The notes under the pieces are model-generated. The model made no database searches, was not told the origin of the DNA, and saw only the letters and a list, made by a program, of their open reading frames with translations. A DNA stretch of 41,789 nucleotides from a bacterium (GTDB taxonomy: Bacteria > CG2-30-53-67). A program made the translations under genes and the position numbers. Shown here piece after piece: positions 16,127-23,859 of the stretch; the stretch's first letter is position 1, and each line of letters opens with the position of its first letter. The DNA lies in the NCBI GenBank assembly GCA_919901565.1, contig CAKKPE010000064.1, positions 1 through 41,789 on the forward strand. Direction: 5' to 3'.

Positions 16127-17197
16127 ATGTTTCATAAACTCAAAGAAATCAGTGAAAAATTCGAAGAGATCACCCGGCACATGAGCGATCCTCTGGTCAT
16201 CTCCGACCAGAAGACCTTCCAGAAGCTGGCCAGGGAACATGCCGGCCTTTCGGGGATTGTCGAGACATACCGGGAATACATGAAGGCGGAGGAGGGTCTT
16301 TCGGCGACCGAGCAGATCCTTCATCAGTCCAAAGATGATTCGGATATGCTCGAAATGGCGCGATTGGAAATCGACAGCCTGAAAAACAGGAAAGAGGCCC
16401 TGGAGCAAGAACTCAAGATCATGCTGATCCCCAAAGATCCCAATGATGACAAGAACATCTTCCTGGAGATCCGGGCCGGTACCGGGGGCGAGGAGGCGGC
16501 GCTCTTTGCTGCAGACCTCTTCCGCATGTACACGAGATATGCGGAGAGGAAAAGATGGAGAGTTGAGGTCATGCACAGCAACCCGACCGGTGTGGGCGGA
16601 TTCAAGGAGATCATCACCCTGATCCAGGGAGCCGGAGTCTACAGCCAGTTGAAATACGAGAGCGGCGTACACCGGGTCCAGAGAATCCCGGCTACCGAAG
16701 CCAGCGGCCGGATCCATACATCGGCCGTGACCGTGGCCGTACTCCCGGAAGCGGAAGATGTCGAGTTGGAGATCGACCCCAAAGATATCAAGATCGATGT
16801 GTTCCGTTCCTCCGGGCCCGGCGGTCAGAGTGTCAATACCACGGACTCGGCGGTCAGGATCACGCACCTACCCTCCGGCATCGTGGTTTCCTGCCAGGAT
16901 GAAAAGTCCCAGTTAAAAAACAAGACCAAGGGCATGAAAATTCTTCGGGCCAGGCTCCTGGACCAGCTTCAACAGGAGCAGGATCAGAAGATTGCCAAGG
17001 ATCGAAAAACCCAGATCGGGACCGGAGACCGGAGCGAACGGATCCGGACCTACAACTTCCCGCAGAACCGGATAACAGACCACCGCATCGGACTGACTCT
17101 CTACAAGCTCGACGCGGTCCTGGAAGGGGATCTTGATGAGGCCATCGGCACCCTGACCAGCACCATGCAGGCAGCGGCCTTGAAAGGCGCTTTGTAA
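16127..17197 (+). CDS. prfA: peptide chain release factor 1
   Basis: 356-aa class I release factor that recognises UAA and UAG and triggers peptide release. The stop-codon tripeptide P188-A189-T190 (in [10 protein letters not shown]) identifies RF1 rather than RF2. The catalytic GGQ (G232-G233-Q234, in [12 protein letters not shown]) contacts the peptidyl-transferase centre. The N-terminal helical domain and C-terminal [17 protein letters not shown] block are intact and the length is normal. It starts 3 bp after the DUF1385 gene. The Q234 side chain is the substrate of PrmC, encoded by the next gene. Confidence 0.98.
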   Translation: MFHKLKEISEKFEEITRHMSDPLVISDQKTFQKLAREHAGLSGIVETYREYMKAEEGLSATEQILHQSKDDSDMLEMARLEIDSLKNRKEALEQELKIMLIPKDPNDDKNIFLEIRAGTGGEEAALFAADLFRMYTRYAERKRWRVEVMHSNPTGVGGFKEIITLIQGAGVYSQLKYESGVHRVQRIPATEASGRIHTSAVTVAVLPEAEDVELEIDPKDIKIDVFRSSGPGGQSVNTTDSAVRITHLPSGIVVSCQDEKSQLKNKTKGMKILRARLLDQLQQEQDQKIAKDRKTQIGTGDRSERIRTYNFPQNRITDHRIGLTLYKLDAVLEGDLDEAIGTLTSTMQAAALKGAL

Positions 17198-17225
17198 AAA
17201 GTGTTATAGATCGACGAATACCGTT

Positions 17226-17344
17226 TCCCCCCTCACCCCATTAGAGTCTTCGCCTCTAACGGGGCAGGCCTCAATCTCTCCCCAAGGGGAGAGGAAGTTC
17301 AAATATCCCTTCTCCCCAGGGGGGAGAAGGTTAGGATGAGGGGC
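17226..17344. repeat. palindromic CCCCTCACCC...GGATGAGGGG intergenic repeat, copy A
   Basis: A 119-bp element made of nested hairpins: TCTCCCC/GGGGAGA around 17277-17292, and CCTTCTCCCC/GGGGAGAAGG around 17308-17330. It is bounded by CCCCTCACCC and GGATGAGGGG. Two more copies are present (19272-19354, reverse orientation; 36468-36553). It sits between prfA and prmC. Confidence 0.75.
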
Positions 17345-17387
17345 GACATCAACCGACAATACAAGGTTGACGCGAGAAGAGTGGACT

Positions 17388-18257
17388 ATGATGCCTGATG
17401 TTCATATTGAACAAGACGCCCTCATGTGGATGGCATGGGCTGAGAACCTTTTCTGCTCCTCTGGTGTTCCCAATCCGAGAGTCGATGCCGAATCCATCAT
17501 GGCCTCGGTGCTCGGCATGGACCGGTTGGCCCTTTATCTTGACCCAAGGACTCTTAAGGAGTCTGAACGGGGGATTTTTTTCGGTCTGGTGAAACGGAGA
17601 TGCAGCCGGGAACCTCTGCAGTATATCCTGGGTGAGGCCTCATTCTATGGGCGCAGCTTTCATGTAACCCCCGATGTCCTGATCCCCCGGCCGGAAACCG
17701 AACTCCTGGTCGAAGCATGCCTGGAACGCATCGGGCGTCCCGGCCGCATCATGGATGTGGGCACAGGGAGCGGTTGCATCGCGGTGACCCTGGCATGCGA
17801 GCTTCCGGAGGCTAGGGTCCTGGCCCTGGACGCAGAAGAGAACGCCCTCTCCGTAGCCCTGAGCAATGCCCGGCGGCACGGGGTCAGTGAGCGGATCCGG
17901 ATGATCTGCGGAGATCTGGCCGCGGCCATCAGGAGCGGCTGCAGGGCCGACCTGGTTGTGGCCAACCTCCCCTATATCCCCGCGGCGGCCTTGGATCATC
18001 TCCAGATCGAGGTGAGGGATTTTGAACCGGTGTTGGCGCTTCAAGGCGGCGAAGACGGCCTGCTGCTGATCCGGCGGCTGATCGCGGACCTCCCCCGCCT
18101 GCTGCAGCCCGCGGGGCTGGCCGCCCTGGAGATCGGAGAAGACCAGGGAGAAGCCGTAGAGTCCCTGTTTGAAGAAACGCATTCATTCGGAAAGGTTGAA
18201 ATAATCAAGGACCTTTCCGGCCGTAACCGCATGGCCTTTGCAGTCAGAACCATTTAA
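17388..18257 (+). CDS. prmC: peptide chain release factor N5-glutamine methyltransferase
   Basis: 289-aa SAM-dependent methyltransferase that modifies the GGQ glutamine of release factors. The N-terminal helical substrate domain (about 1-85) contains EPLQYILGEASFYG. The Rossmann domain has the SAM motif MDVGTGSGCIAV (about 121-132). The catalytic tetrapeptide reads N193-L194-P195-Y196 where most PrmC proteins have NPPY; the Asn and the aromatic residue are kept, so activity is still plausible. The ATG at 17388 is preferred over an in-frame TTG at 17367. It follows prfA, its substrate gene, after a 190-bp gap occupied by repeat A. Confidence 0.94.
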   Translation: MMPDVHIEQDALMWMAWAENLFCSSGVPNPRVDAESIMASVLGMDRLALYLDPRTLKESERGIFFGLVKRRCSREPLQYILGEASFYGRSFHVTPDVLIPRPETELLVEACLERIGRPGRIMDVGTGSGCIAVTLACELPEARVLALDAEENALSVALSNARRHGVSERIRMICGDLAAAIRSGCRADLVVANLPYIPAAALDHLQIEVRDFEPVLALQGGEDGLLLIRRLIADLPRLLQPAGLAALEIGEDQGEAVESLFEETHSFGKVEIIKDLSGRNRMAFAVRTI

Positions 18258-18295
18258 CCAGGTCAAACGCATTCAATCCCTGAAACGGTCAACTC

Positions 18296-19231
18296 ATGGA
18301 TAACCGTCTGAAAAAAACAATGGAGTCCCCTAATCTCTGGTTTGTTGCCGCAACCGTTGGGACCCTGTTTTTCTTTTCTTCCCTGATCCCTATGATCATC
18401 TCGCCGGTCTTCCTTGTCCTGACCACATGGAAATACGGGCACAGGATGGGACTTGCGGTCGCAGCATTGAGCACTTTTTCTGTGCTTTTTCTTTTTAATC
18501 TGCCGGTAGCGGCTTTTTTCTTCACACAGTTTGTGATGGTAGGCATCCTTCTGGGCGACGGTCTCAGGCGCAAGACACCTCCCCTGAACCTTCTTTTGAC
18601 CACGACCCTGATCTCCACGCTGCTGGTAATGGCCGCCGGGGCGGGCTATCTCTATCATGGCCCCGTCCCTTTTTCCGAGATGATTCAACAGGGAGGCGAG
18701 GCCGTGAAACTTGCCTTCGAAGAAAGCGTCAAACGCCTGCATCCCGACCCGGAGGAACTGGCGCGTTACCGGGAAAGCATGATCGCCATGCTCTCCTTTG
18801 TTAAAAACGCCTTTCCCGCTCTTCTCTTTATCAATGCTTTTTCCATTGTCTACCTAAGCCTTCTGATCCCCCTGAATTATGCAGACCGGCTCGGCCTTGA
18901 CCGGTCCCATATTCCTCCGCTCAAAGAGACCTCCATCCCCTTTGCCTGGGTCTGGGGGCTGATCCTGTCCGGCATGGTCTATCTTTTCCATGTCCCTTAT
19001 CTGAAATGGGTGGGGCTGAACGTGGCGCTGATCTTTTTGCTGGCCTACCTGATGCAGGGATATGCGATCCTTTCTTTTTATCTGAACAAGACGCGTCTTC
19101 CCGGAATCTTTAAAGGCGTCCTTTACATCACCTGCCTGATCAACATATCCCTGATGATCGCACTCTGCGCGGTCGGCCTTTTCGATACCTGGTTTAATTT
19201 CCGCAAAAGGTTTCCAGTCCCGCGTGTCTAA
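18296..19231 (+). CDS. DUF2232 (YybS-like) polytopic membrane protein
   Basis: 311-aa protein with about eight hydrophobic segments across its length and few charged loops. A moderately hydrophilic stretch (about 125-165) contains EESVKRLHPDPEELARYRE. The pattern, length and the C-terminal segment (LAYLMQGYAILSFYLNK) fit the DUF2232/YybS family, whose function is unknown. It starts 38 bp after prmC and probably shares its transcript. Confidence 0.72.
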   Translation: MDNRLKKTMESPNLWFVAATVGTLFFFSSLIPMIISPVFLVLTTWKYGHRMGLAVAALSTFSVLFLFNLPVAAFFFTQFVMVGILLGDGLRRKTPPLNLLLTTTLISTLLVMAAGAGYLYHGPVPFSEMIQQGGEAVKLAFEESVKRLHPDPEELARYRESMIAMLSFVKNAFPALLFINAFSIVYLSLLIPLNYADRLGLDRSHIPPLKETSIPFAWVWGLILSGMVYLFHVPYLKWVGLNVALIFLLAYLMQGYAILSFYLNKTRLPGIFKGVLYITCLINISLMIALCAVGLFDTWFNFRKRFPVPRV

Positions 19232-19271
19232 GAATAGTCTCGCGTCAACCTTGCAGAGTCTTTTGGTGTCA

Positions 19272-19354
19272 CCCCCTCATCCTAACCTTCTCCCCATAGG
19301 GGAGAAGGGATGCTTGAACCTCCTTTCCCCTTGGGGAGGACTGAGGTGAGGGGG
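19272..19354. repeat. palindromic CCCCTCATCC...GGTGAGGGGG repeat, copy B (inverted relative to copy A)
   Basis: CCCCCTCATCCTAACCTTCT, then CCCC-ATA-GGGGAGAAGG, ending GGTGAGGGGG. It is the reverse complement arrangement of copy A, so the prmC-DUF2232 pair is bracketed by inverted copies. The remainder of 19232-19485 shows no gene. Confidence 0.75.
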
Positions 19355-19485
19355 AAAATGGGATACGTCATTTTACACGTGACACGACACTATCCCTTCC
19401 ACAACTTCATGGGGAATACCGATTCCGGCAGGGGCTCCTATCCATTTCCCGGACACAGGGGCGGATTTTTGGGTCTACAATTCTT

Positions 19486-19514
19486 TTGACTCCCCCGCTG
19501 TTTTTCGATACTAT
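19486..19514 (+). promoter_or_regulatory. sigma-70 promoter of the HprK/PEPCK-like gene
   Basis: TTGACT (19486-19491), a 17-bp spacer and TACTAT (19509-19514). The predicted start near 19521 gives a leader of about 97 nt. This makes the in-frame TTG at 19486 implausible as a translation start. Confidence 0.55.
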
Positions 19515-19617
19515 CGCAGACACACAAAAAAGGGGGAAACGGGGGCCCATCTTCCCGGATAGGCCTTGTTTCCGCCATGATATTGAATACTTATTCGGCT
19601 ATTGGAAAGGCTCCGTG

Positions 19618-21396
19618 ATGATCGTCCAAAAGAAACCCTACGTGATCACCCGTGGAAAGGTGATTATCGACTACTCGGCACTCTACTGCGACACCACGGA
19701 AAAACTGCTGAGGAGCGAGCTCTTCAGCGACGTGGTCGATCGTTTCATAAAAAAGATCGCCTCCAAATCCACCTCCAGCTTCGCCTTCCTGATGGAGACC
19801 CTGCCGTGGCTCAAAAGAGATGAGCTCACCGAATACATCGTGAACCTCTTCCGGCTCCTGTCCAGCCACTCGGCCGAGGAGATCGCTGCCATGAACAAGG
19901 AGTATCGCCACATCTTTTCCGAGAAACTACTGTTCCATGATTTTATTGAAGAACTCTATCAGTTCTGGCGGCGCTTCGAGCGCTTTATCTATATCGAGGC
20001 TCCGGAACGATCTCACTATTCCAGGAGCAGCATACATCACGCCCAGTTTATCAAAGCCAACGAGGAATTCAAGAACCTGGTCCTCTTCGTCTACCGCCGT
20101 GTGAGCGAAAATTTGCTGGGCCAGAATCCCAGGGTCTACCGGCAGCTCCCCTCGGGAGCCAATATGGGGATGCTCCTCGAAAAGGTCGAATGGTCCTGTC
20201 CCGAAGGGTACCGCCACCTCAAAGAGATCCCTTTCATCCGGCTTTCCCTGGTGGAGCCGCCCCTCATCCTCTACCCCGTGATGAACAAGCGCAAAGGGAG
20301 TTTTAAAGAGATCCATTCCGTCACCCCCGACATGCTCGATCTGAAACCCGAAGAGTGGTACTGTTTCCCTGCCAGGGTCGGCCCCCTGACCGCGTTCATC
20401 TATTTTCATCAGGATTTCATCTCACTCGGCCTCTCCCTGATCAATCTCTTCGAAATCGCGGACTACGACGAGATCGATGGAAAGAAGCCCGAACTCATGC
20501 TCCTCTTCGGCCTGAGCGGCCCTCTTCAGGAGGATACGGTCTTCTTCGAGGACAACAAGAGCGGAATCCTGATCGGCCTGGTCAAACATTCGGAGGAAAT
20601 GGACTACTTCGGCTATTTCAAGAAGATGATCCTGACCCTGCACAACATCGCCATGCTCAAGAGAAATCGGCTGCCGCTGCACGGCGCCATGGTTTATCTC
20701 AAACTCAAGGAAGGCCAGAGAGGCAATGTGATCATCGTCGGCGACAGCGGGGCGGGCAAGTCCGAAACCCTGGAGGCCTTACGCGGATTGGCCGACGAAT
20801 ATATCTGCGAAATGAGGATCATCTTCGACGACATGGGCTCCATCGGCGTGAACAGCAAGAAGAAGATCGTCGGCTACGGGACCGAGATCGGCGCTTTTGT
20901 CCGGCTCGATGATCTGGAGCCCGGGTACGCCTATGTGGAAATCGACCGGAGTATCTTCATGAATCCCGACCGGACGAACGCGCGGCTGATCATTCCCATC
21001 ACCCCTTATCACCACATCGTCAAGGGCTACCCCGTCGACATGGTCCTCTATGCCAACAACTACGAACAGATCACCGCCGAGCACCCGGCCATTGAATTCT
21101 TCTCCTCACCCGGCGAAGCCTTCTCGGTCTTCAGGAGCGGGGCGCGCCTGGCCAAGGGGACCACGGACGAGAAAGGGCTGGTTCATACCTACTTTGCAAA
21201 TCCCTTCGGGGCCGTGCAGCGAAAAGAAGAGCATGAGAAGTGCGCCTCGGAATATTTTGAAAAGATGTTCCAGTCCGGCGTACGCGTCGGCCAGATCCGG
21301 ACCCGCCTCGGCATCGGCGGCTTTGAACAGAACGGCCCCAGGGAAGCCGCATTGGAACTATTCAAGATCATCCAGAGGATGACCCCTGAGGAGTAA
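19618..21396 (+). CDS. HprK/PEP-carboxykinase-like P-loop protein
   Basis: 592-aa protein of no firmly named function. Residues about 1-340 are an uncharacterised, largely helical and basic region. The C-terminal part has a P-loop GDSGAGKS (375-382) preceded by LPLHGAMVYL and followed by a DDMGSIG acidic motif. This order resembles HPr kinase/phosphorylase and PEP carboxykinase, which share a P-loop fold. The GxSGxGKSE form is closest to HprK. The ATG at 19618 has GGAAAGG seven nt upstream and follows a good promoter. Substrate unknown; it could phosphorylate a protein or a small molecule. It is not a canonical PckA because the length and flanking motifs differ. Confidence 0.6.
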   Translation: MIVQKKPYVITRGKVIIDYSALYCDTTEKLLRSELFSDVVDRFIKKIASKSTSSFAFLMETLPWLKRDELTEYIVNLFRLLSSHSAEEIAAMNKEYRHIFSEKLLFHDFIEELYQFWRRFERFIYIEAPERSHYSRSSIHHAQFIKANEEFKNLVLFVYRRVSENLLGQNPRVYRQLPSGANMGMLLEKVEWSCPEGYRHLKEIPFIRLSLVEPPLILYPVMNKRKGSFKEIHSVTPDMLDLKPEEWYCFPARVGPLTAFIYFHQDFISLGLSLINLFEIADYDEIDGKKPELMLLFGLSGPLQEDTVFFEDNKSGILIGLVKHSEEMDYFGYFKKMILTLHNIAMLKRNRLPLHGAMVYLKLKEGQRGNVIIVGDSGAGKSETLEALRGLADEYICEMRIIFDDMGSIGVNSKKKIVGYGTEIGAFVRLDDLEPGYAYVEIDRSIFMNPDRTNARLIIPITPYHHIVKGYPVDMVLYANNYEQITAEHPAIEFFSSPGEAFSVFRSGARLAKGTTDEKGLVHTYFANPFGAVQRKEEHEKCASEYFEKMFQSGVRVGQIRTRLGIGGFEQNGPREAALELFKIIQRMTPEE

Positions 21397-21452
21397 GGGT
21401 ATATCCTCATACAGGTTAGCATCAAGAACCCCCCGGGATGCAACCACGTTTT

Positions 21453-21842
21453 TCAGATTTCAGTGATATCCAGACCTCTTCGCTTTATCGCGCCTCTTTC
21501 CATAAATTTAAGAAATGAAGAACGGAGCATGTCGCTCATCAGGGCCTTTTTTACCGGAGGGATCTTCAGAAAGCCTCCGACAAAACCGCGCATGAATTCA
21601 TGGGTCATGCTTTGCGGATTGTCGAAGAGCTGGTTCTGAAGGGTCCCTTTTCCCAGAGATTTTTGAATGCGGTCGAACCCGGAGAGGCCGAACGGCATCC
21701 GCACAACCAGATCGGCTTCCTCAGTCGTGTAGAGCTCCTTGAGGATGGCGCGCAGCCGTTCATTCCATGGAGCCCTCATCGGCATATTGTCGAGCTTGCT
21801 GCCGAGTTTCCGGTAAATATCCTTGCCATTCATATGCCCCAT
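21453..21842 (-). CDS. hypothetical protein, possible truncated N-terminal domain of an Fe-S protein
   Basis: 129 aa from the ATG at 21842, which has AAGGA eight nt upstream; an in-frame ATG lies at 21833. The first 70 residues (IYRKLGSKLDN..., LRAILKELYTTEEADLVVRM) resemble the helical leader found before the ferredoxin module of some deltaproteobacterial 4Fe-4S proteins. No cysteine motif follows. The C-terminal half (about 70-129) is helical and basic, with a hydrophobic patch FMRGFVGGFLKIPP. It may be a remnant or an independent small protein. It is convergent with the HprK-like gene, 56 bp away. Confidence 0.5.
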   Translation of the reverse strand: MGHMNGKDIYRKLGSKLDNMPMRAPWNERLRAILKELYTTEEADLVVRMPFGLSGFDRIQKSLGKGTLQNQLFDNPQSMTHEFMRGFVGGFLKIPPVKKALMSDMLRSSFLKFMERGAIKRRGLDITEI

Positions 21843-21859
21843 GATCGGATTCCTTCTGA

Positions 21860-21905
21860 ATCGGCCACGAAGCCGCCAAGGCACGAAGAATGAAAAATCA
21901 AAATC
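21860..21905. repeat. dispersed CTTCGTG intergenic repeat, copy 2
   Basis: CGGCCACGAAGCCGCCAAGG followed by CACGAAGAATGAAAAATC. It shares its core with the reverse complement of 10521-10548, and its AT-rich tail (21885-21904) matches 10186-10205 with one mismatch. It marks the junction between housekeeping genes and the defence island. Confidence 0.5.
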
Positions 21906-21911
21906 TTGAGT

Positions 21912-22832
21912 CTACAGTCCAAGGCCCATCCTTAGCTTTTCCAAAGACTCCTCGTACTTGTTTCTATCCATCTTCTGAATATTCATCAACTTCCATTGAA
22001 TAGCGGGCAGTTTATCTATCCCTTCTCTTCCAATGAGTTCCCATTCAGGTTGTCCTTGTTTCACAGAAAAGAGGAACGCCCTTTCATTATCCGTCAGTTC
22101 CTTCTTTAAAATTGTGATGAAGCTTTCTCTTGCTGTAATCAACTCATGGTACTGAACCGGATCCGCAGTCAACCCCACGAACTCCTTTTCAAAGATTTGT
22201 CGCATATCCTTCAGGGTAGGCTCAATCAACTCGTTCATGGGGCGGTCATGACTTGCAAGATATACGACAAAGGCCTTCCGTATCTCCTCTGTGATTCCCT
22301 CATTCTCCATCAGGATTTTGATATCAAAGATATCCCTGGGATGCTGACGATCCAATGCCGCACAAATCTTGCTCCCATACAAGTCGGCCATAGAGAGCGT
22401 TTGTATGGAAGTGGAAAGCTCAAAAAGTTCTTCGGCCTTTTCCGAAAGGTCACGCTCCTCACAAGGGAACACAGAACCGCGAACGACCTGGTTAGGCTCA
22501 ATCTTGATCTGAACATGCTGATTCCTAACAATCAATTTCACAGTCCGTTGCGATCCTTGCGTATTGGCTTCATGTACTCTTGAACCGGGAATCGAATCTC
22601 TGACGGCGGCGGCAATACGCTTGAGGGCATCTTCGATATTTTCCAGGGTTCTTTCACGAGATTCCAGAGGAAGGTACGTCAGATCTATGTCCACAGAGAG
22701 TCTTGGCATATTCCGCACAAAAAGATTTATTGCGCTTCCGCCTTTCAGTGCAAAACACCTTTCCGCTGCCACATGAGGAATAACACGCAGCATGAGTTCC
22801 GCCTGCTTGAAAAATGGATTGTTTTTGTTCAT
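21912..22832 (-). CDS. AbiEii/AbiGii-family nucleotidyltransferase toxin (system 1)
   Basis: 306-aa toxin of the AbiE type IV toxin-antitoxin and abortive-infection family. The nucleotidyltransferase signature KGGSAINLF (30-38) is followed by the metal-binding pair D48/D50 in SVDIDLTYL. A later conserved block (HPRDIFDIKIL, near residue 170) completes the active-site motifs. AbiEii proteins inhibit growth by transferring nucleotides to cellular RNA substrates such as tRNA. The start is 8 bp after the stop of the AbiEi gene, in the usual antitoxin-first order. All catalytic motifs are intact, unlike the second copy at 32800-33640. Confidence 0.93.
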   Translation of the reverse strand: MNKNNPFFKQAELMLRVIPHVAAERCFALKGGSAINLFVRNMPRLSVDIDLTYLPLESRERTLENIEDALKRIAAAVRDSIPGSRVHEANTQGSQRTVKLIVRNQHVQIKIEPNQVVRGSVFPCEERDLSEKAEELFELSTSIQTLSMADLYGSKICAALDRQHPRDIFDIKILMENEGITEEIRKAFVVYLASHDRPMNELIEPTLKDMRQIFEKEFVGLTADPVQYHELITARESFITILKKELTDNERAFLFSVKQGQPEWELIGREGIDKLPAIQWKLMNIQKMDRNKYEESLEKLRMGLGL

Positions 22833-22840
22833 GTCGTAGT

Positions 22841-23614
22841 TTATCTCGAGAGGTCCACCGGAACGGAGATCCTATATTTCGGATCCAAACGCCCCCCTGG
22901 CACGATCATGCGTTTACCTTTTCCAAAATCTATCTTTGACAAGTCCAGCTTTTTGACCCAGGCATGATTGCAAACATCAGCAAGATACATGAACAGGCGT
23001 TTCACTTTCACGGACCCACAGGCTTCCAGCAATGTCTGGACCAGTCCAGGGCGTAACGTTGTCAGCCCCTCCATAAGCAGTCTCGCTTCCTCAAAGGACT
23101 CCCCCCTCGGCACATAATAAAGGACCTCCATGATCGCTCTCTCCGGAGAGGACAATCGTATTGAATAGGCCCCCATTTCTTTGATGGTCATTCCAGGATT
23201 GCCTTGGGGAGGAAAGAGCTTGGTCGTTGTGTACCGGAGTTTCACGCCCCAGTCATGTTTCCTGAACCACACAGGAAGCTTCTCTCCTGGAGAACCGAAG
23301 AGTGATACCAACGCGCCTTTTCCAAGGGGCAGATAATGGGCGTATCCCTGAATCTGCAGCGCTGTTTTGCCGCCCCCATGAATGGAAAGCCCCAACTGTT
23401 TCTGAACCGCATAGAGGCCCCCGGTCCAGTCCACAGAATCCCCTTCACGGATGAACGCACCTCGGCCCAAACGATCAAGCCAGGCTGTCTTCCGGTAGGC
23501 ATCAACCAACTGGCGATAGACACCGCGTTCACTCAACCAGGAGTGAACAGCAACCGTTCCTTGAGGCCAAGCCCTGAGGATCTGGTTTAATTTACTCCTA
23601 TTTTGACTATTCAT
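22841..23614 (-). CDS. AbiEi-type antitoxin and transcriptional autoregulator (system 1)
   Basis: 257-aa protein with an N-terminal winged-helix DNA-binding region (about 5-60, including GTVAVHSWLSERGVYRQLVD). A C-terminal AbiEi-like domain (about 75-257) contains LSSPERAIMEVLYYV, the conserved SxPERAxxE block. AbiEi proteins repress their own operon and counteract AbiEii. The ATG at 23614 is preferred; a TTG three codons earlier (23623) is possible, and neither has a clear Shine-Dalgarno. One operator overlaps this start and another covers the promoter, matching the two-site autoregulation known for AbiE loci. Confidence 0.9.
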   Translation of the reverse strand: MNSQNRSKLNQILRAWPQGTVAVHSWLSERGVYRQLVDAYRKTAWLDRLGRGAFIREGDSVDWTGGLYAVQKQLGLSIHGGGKTALQIQGYAHYLPLGKGALVSLFGSPGEKLPVWFRKHDWGVKLRYTTTKLFPPQGNPGMTIKEMGAYSIRLSSPERAIMEVLYYVPRGESFEEARLLMEGLTTLRPGLVQTLLEACGSVKVKRLFMYLADVCNHAWVKKLDLSKIDFGKGKRMIVPGGRLDPKYRISVPVDLSR

Positions 23615-23627
23615 AATAGACAAAATA
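23599..23627. promoter_or_regulatory. AbiE system 1 operator, start-codon proximal
   Basis: 12-bp arms TATTTTGACTAT (23599-23610) and ATAGACAAAATA (23616-23627) around a 5-bp centre; 11 of 12 positions are complementary. It overlaps the start codon of abiEi. Confidence 0.75.
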
Positions 23628-23666
23628 ACATATTATTAAACCAATGGCAAGGAGTAGTTTATTATA

Positions 23667-23695
23667 ATTCTATTTTGTCAATAATGAATTGTCAA
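23667..23695 (-). promoter_or_regulatory. sigma-70 promoter of AbiE system 1
   Basis: On the minus strand a perfect TTGACA (23695-23690) and TAGAAT (23672-23667) are separated by 17 bp. The predicted start is near 23660. Both hexamers lie in or touch the distal operator, so repressor binding would block polymerase. The remaining gap to 23860 shows nothing else. Confidence 0.75.
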
Positions 23696-23699
23696 ACAA
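23671..23699. promoter_or_regulatory. AbiE system 1 operator, promoter proximal
   Basis: The same 12-5-12 layout as the first operator: TATTTTGTCAAT (23671-23682) and ATTGTCAAACAA (23688-23699), with 9 of 12 positions complementary. Operator centres are 72 bp apart, about seven helical turns, which would suit cooperative binding. Confidence 0.65.
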
Positions 23700-23859
23700 C
23701 ATCCAATATAAACCCCAGCATGTCCTCTTCACAATGGATGTCGGATTGGATATGAAGGATTTTATTCATCTCGTTCACATCTCAAGTTGGGGCACTATTT
23801 CAGACCGTATTAATGACCAAGATCGGATTTCATTCCCTTCTCAACCCTTTCTTTGTCAA

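Noticed and set aside
17226-17344. Regularly spaced palindromes as a CRISPR array
   Set aside because: The hairpins are nested and unequal, with no set of unique spacers and no cas genes in the window.
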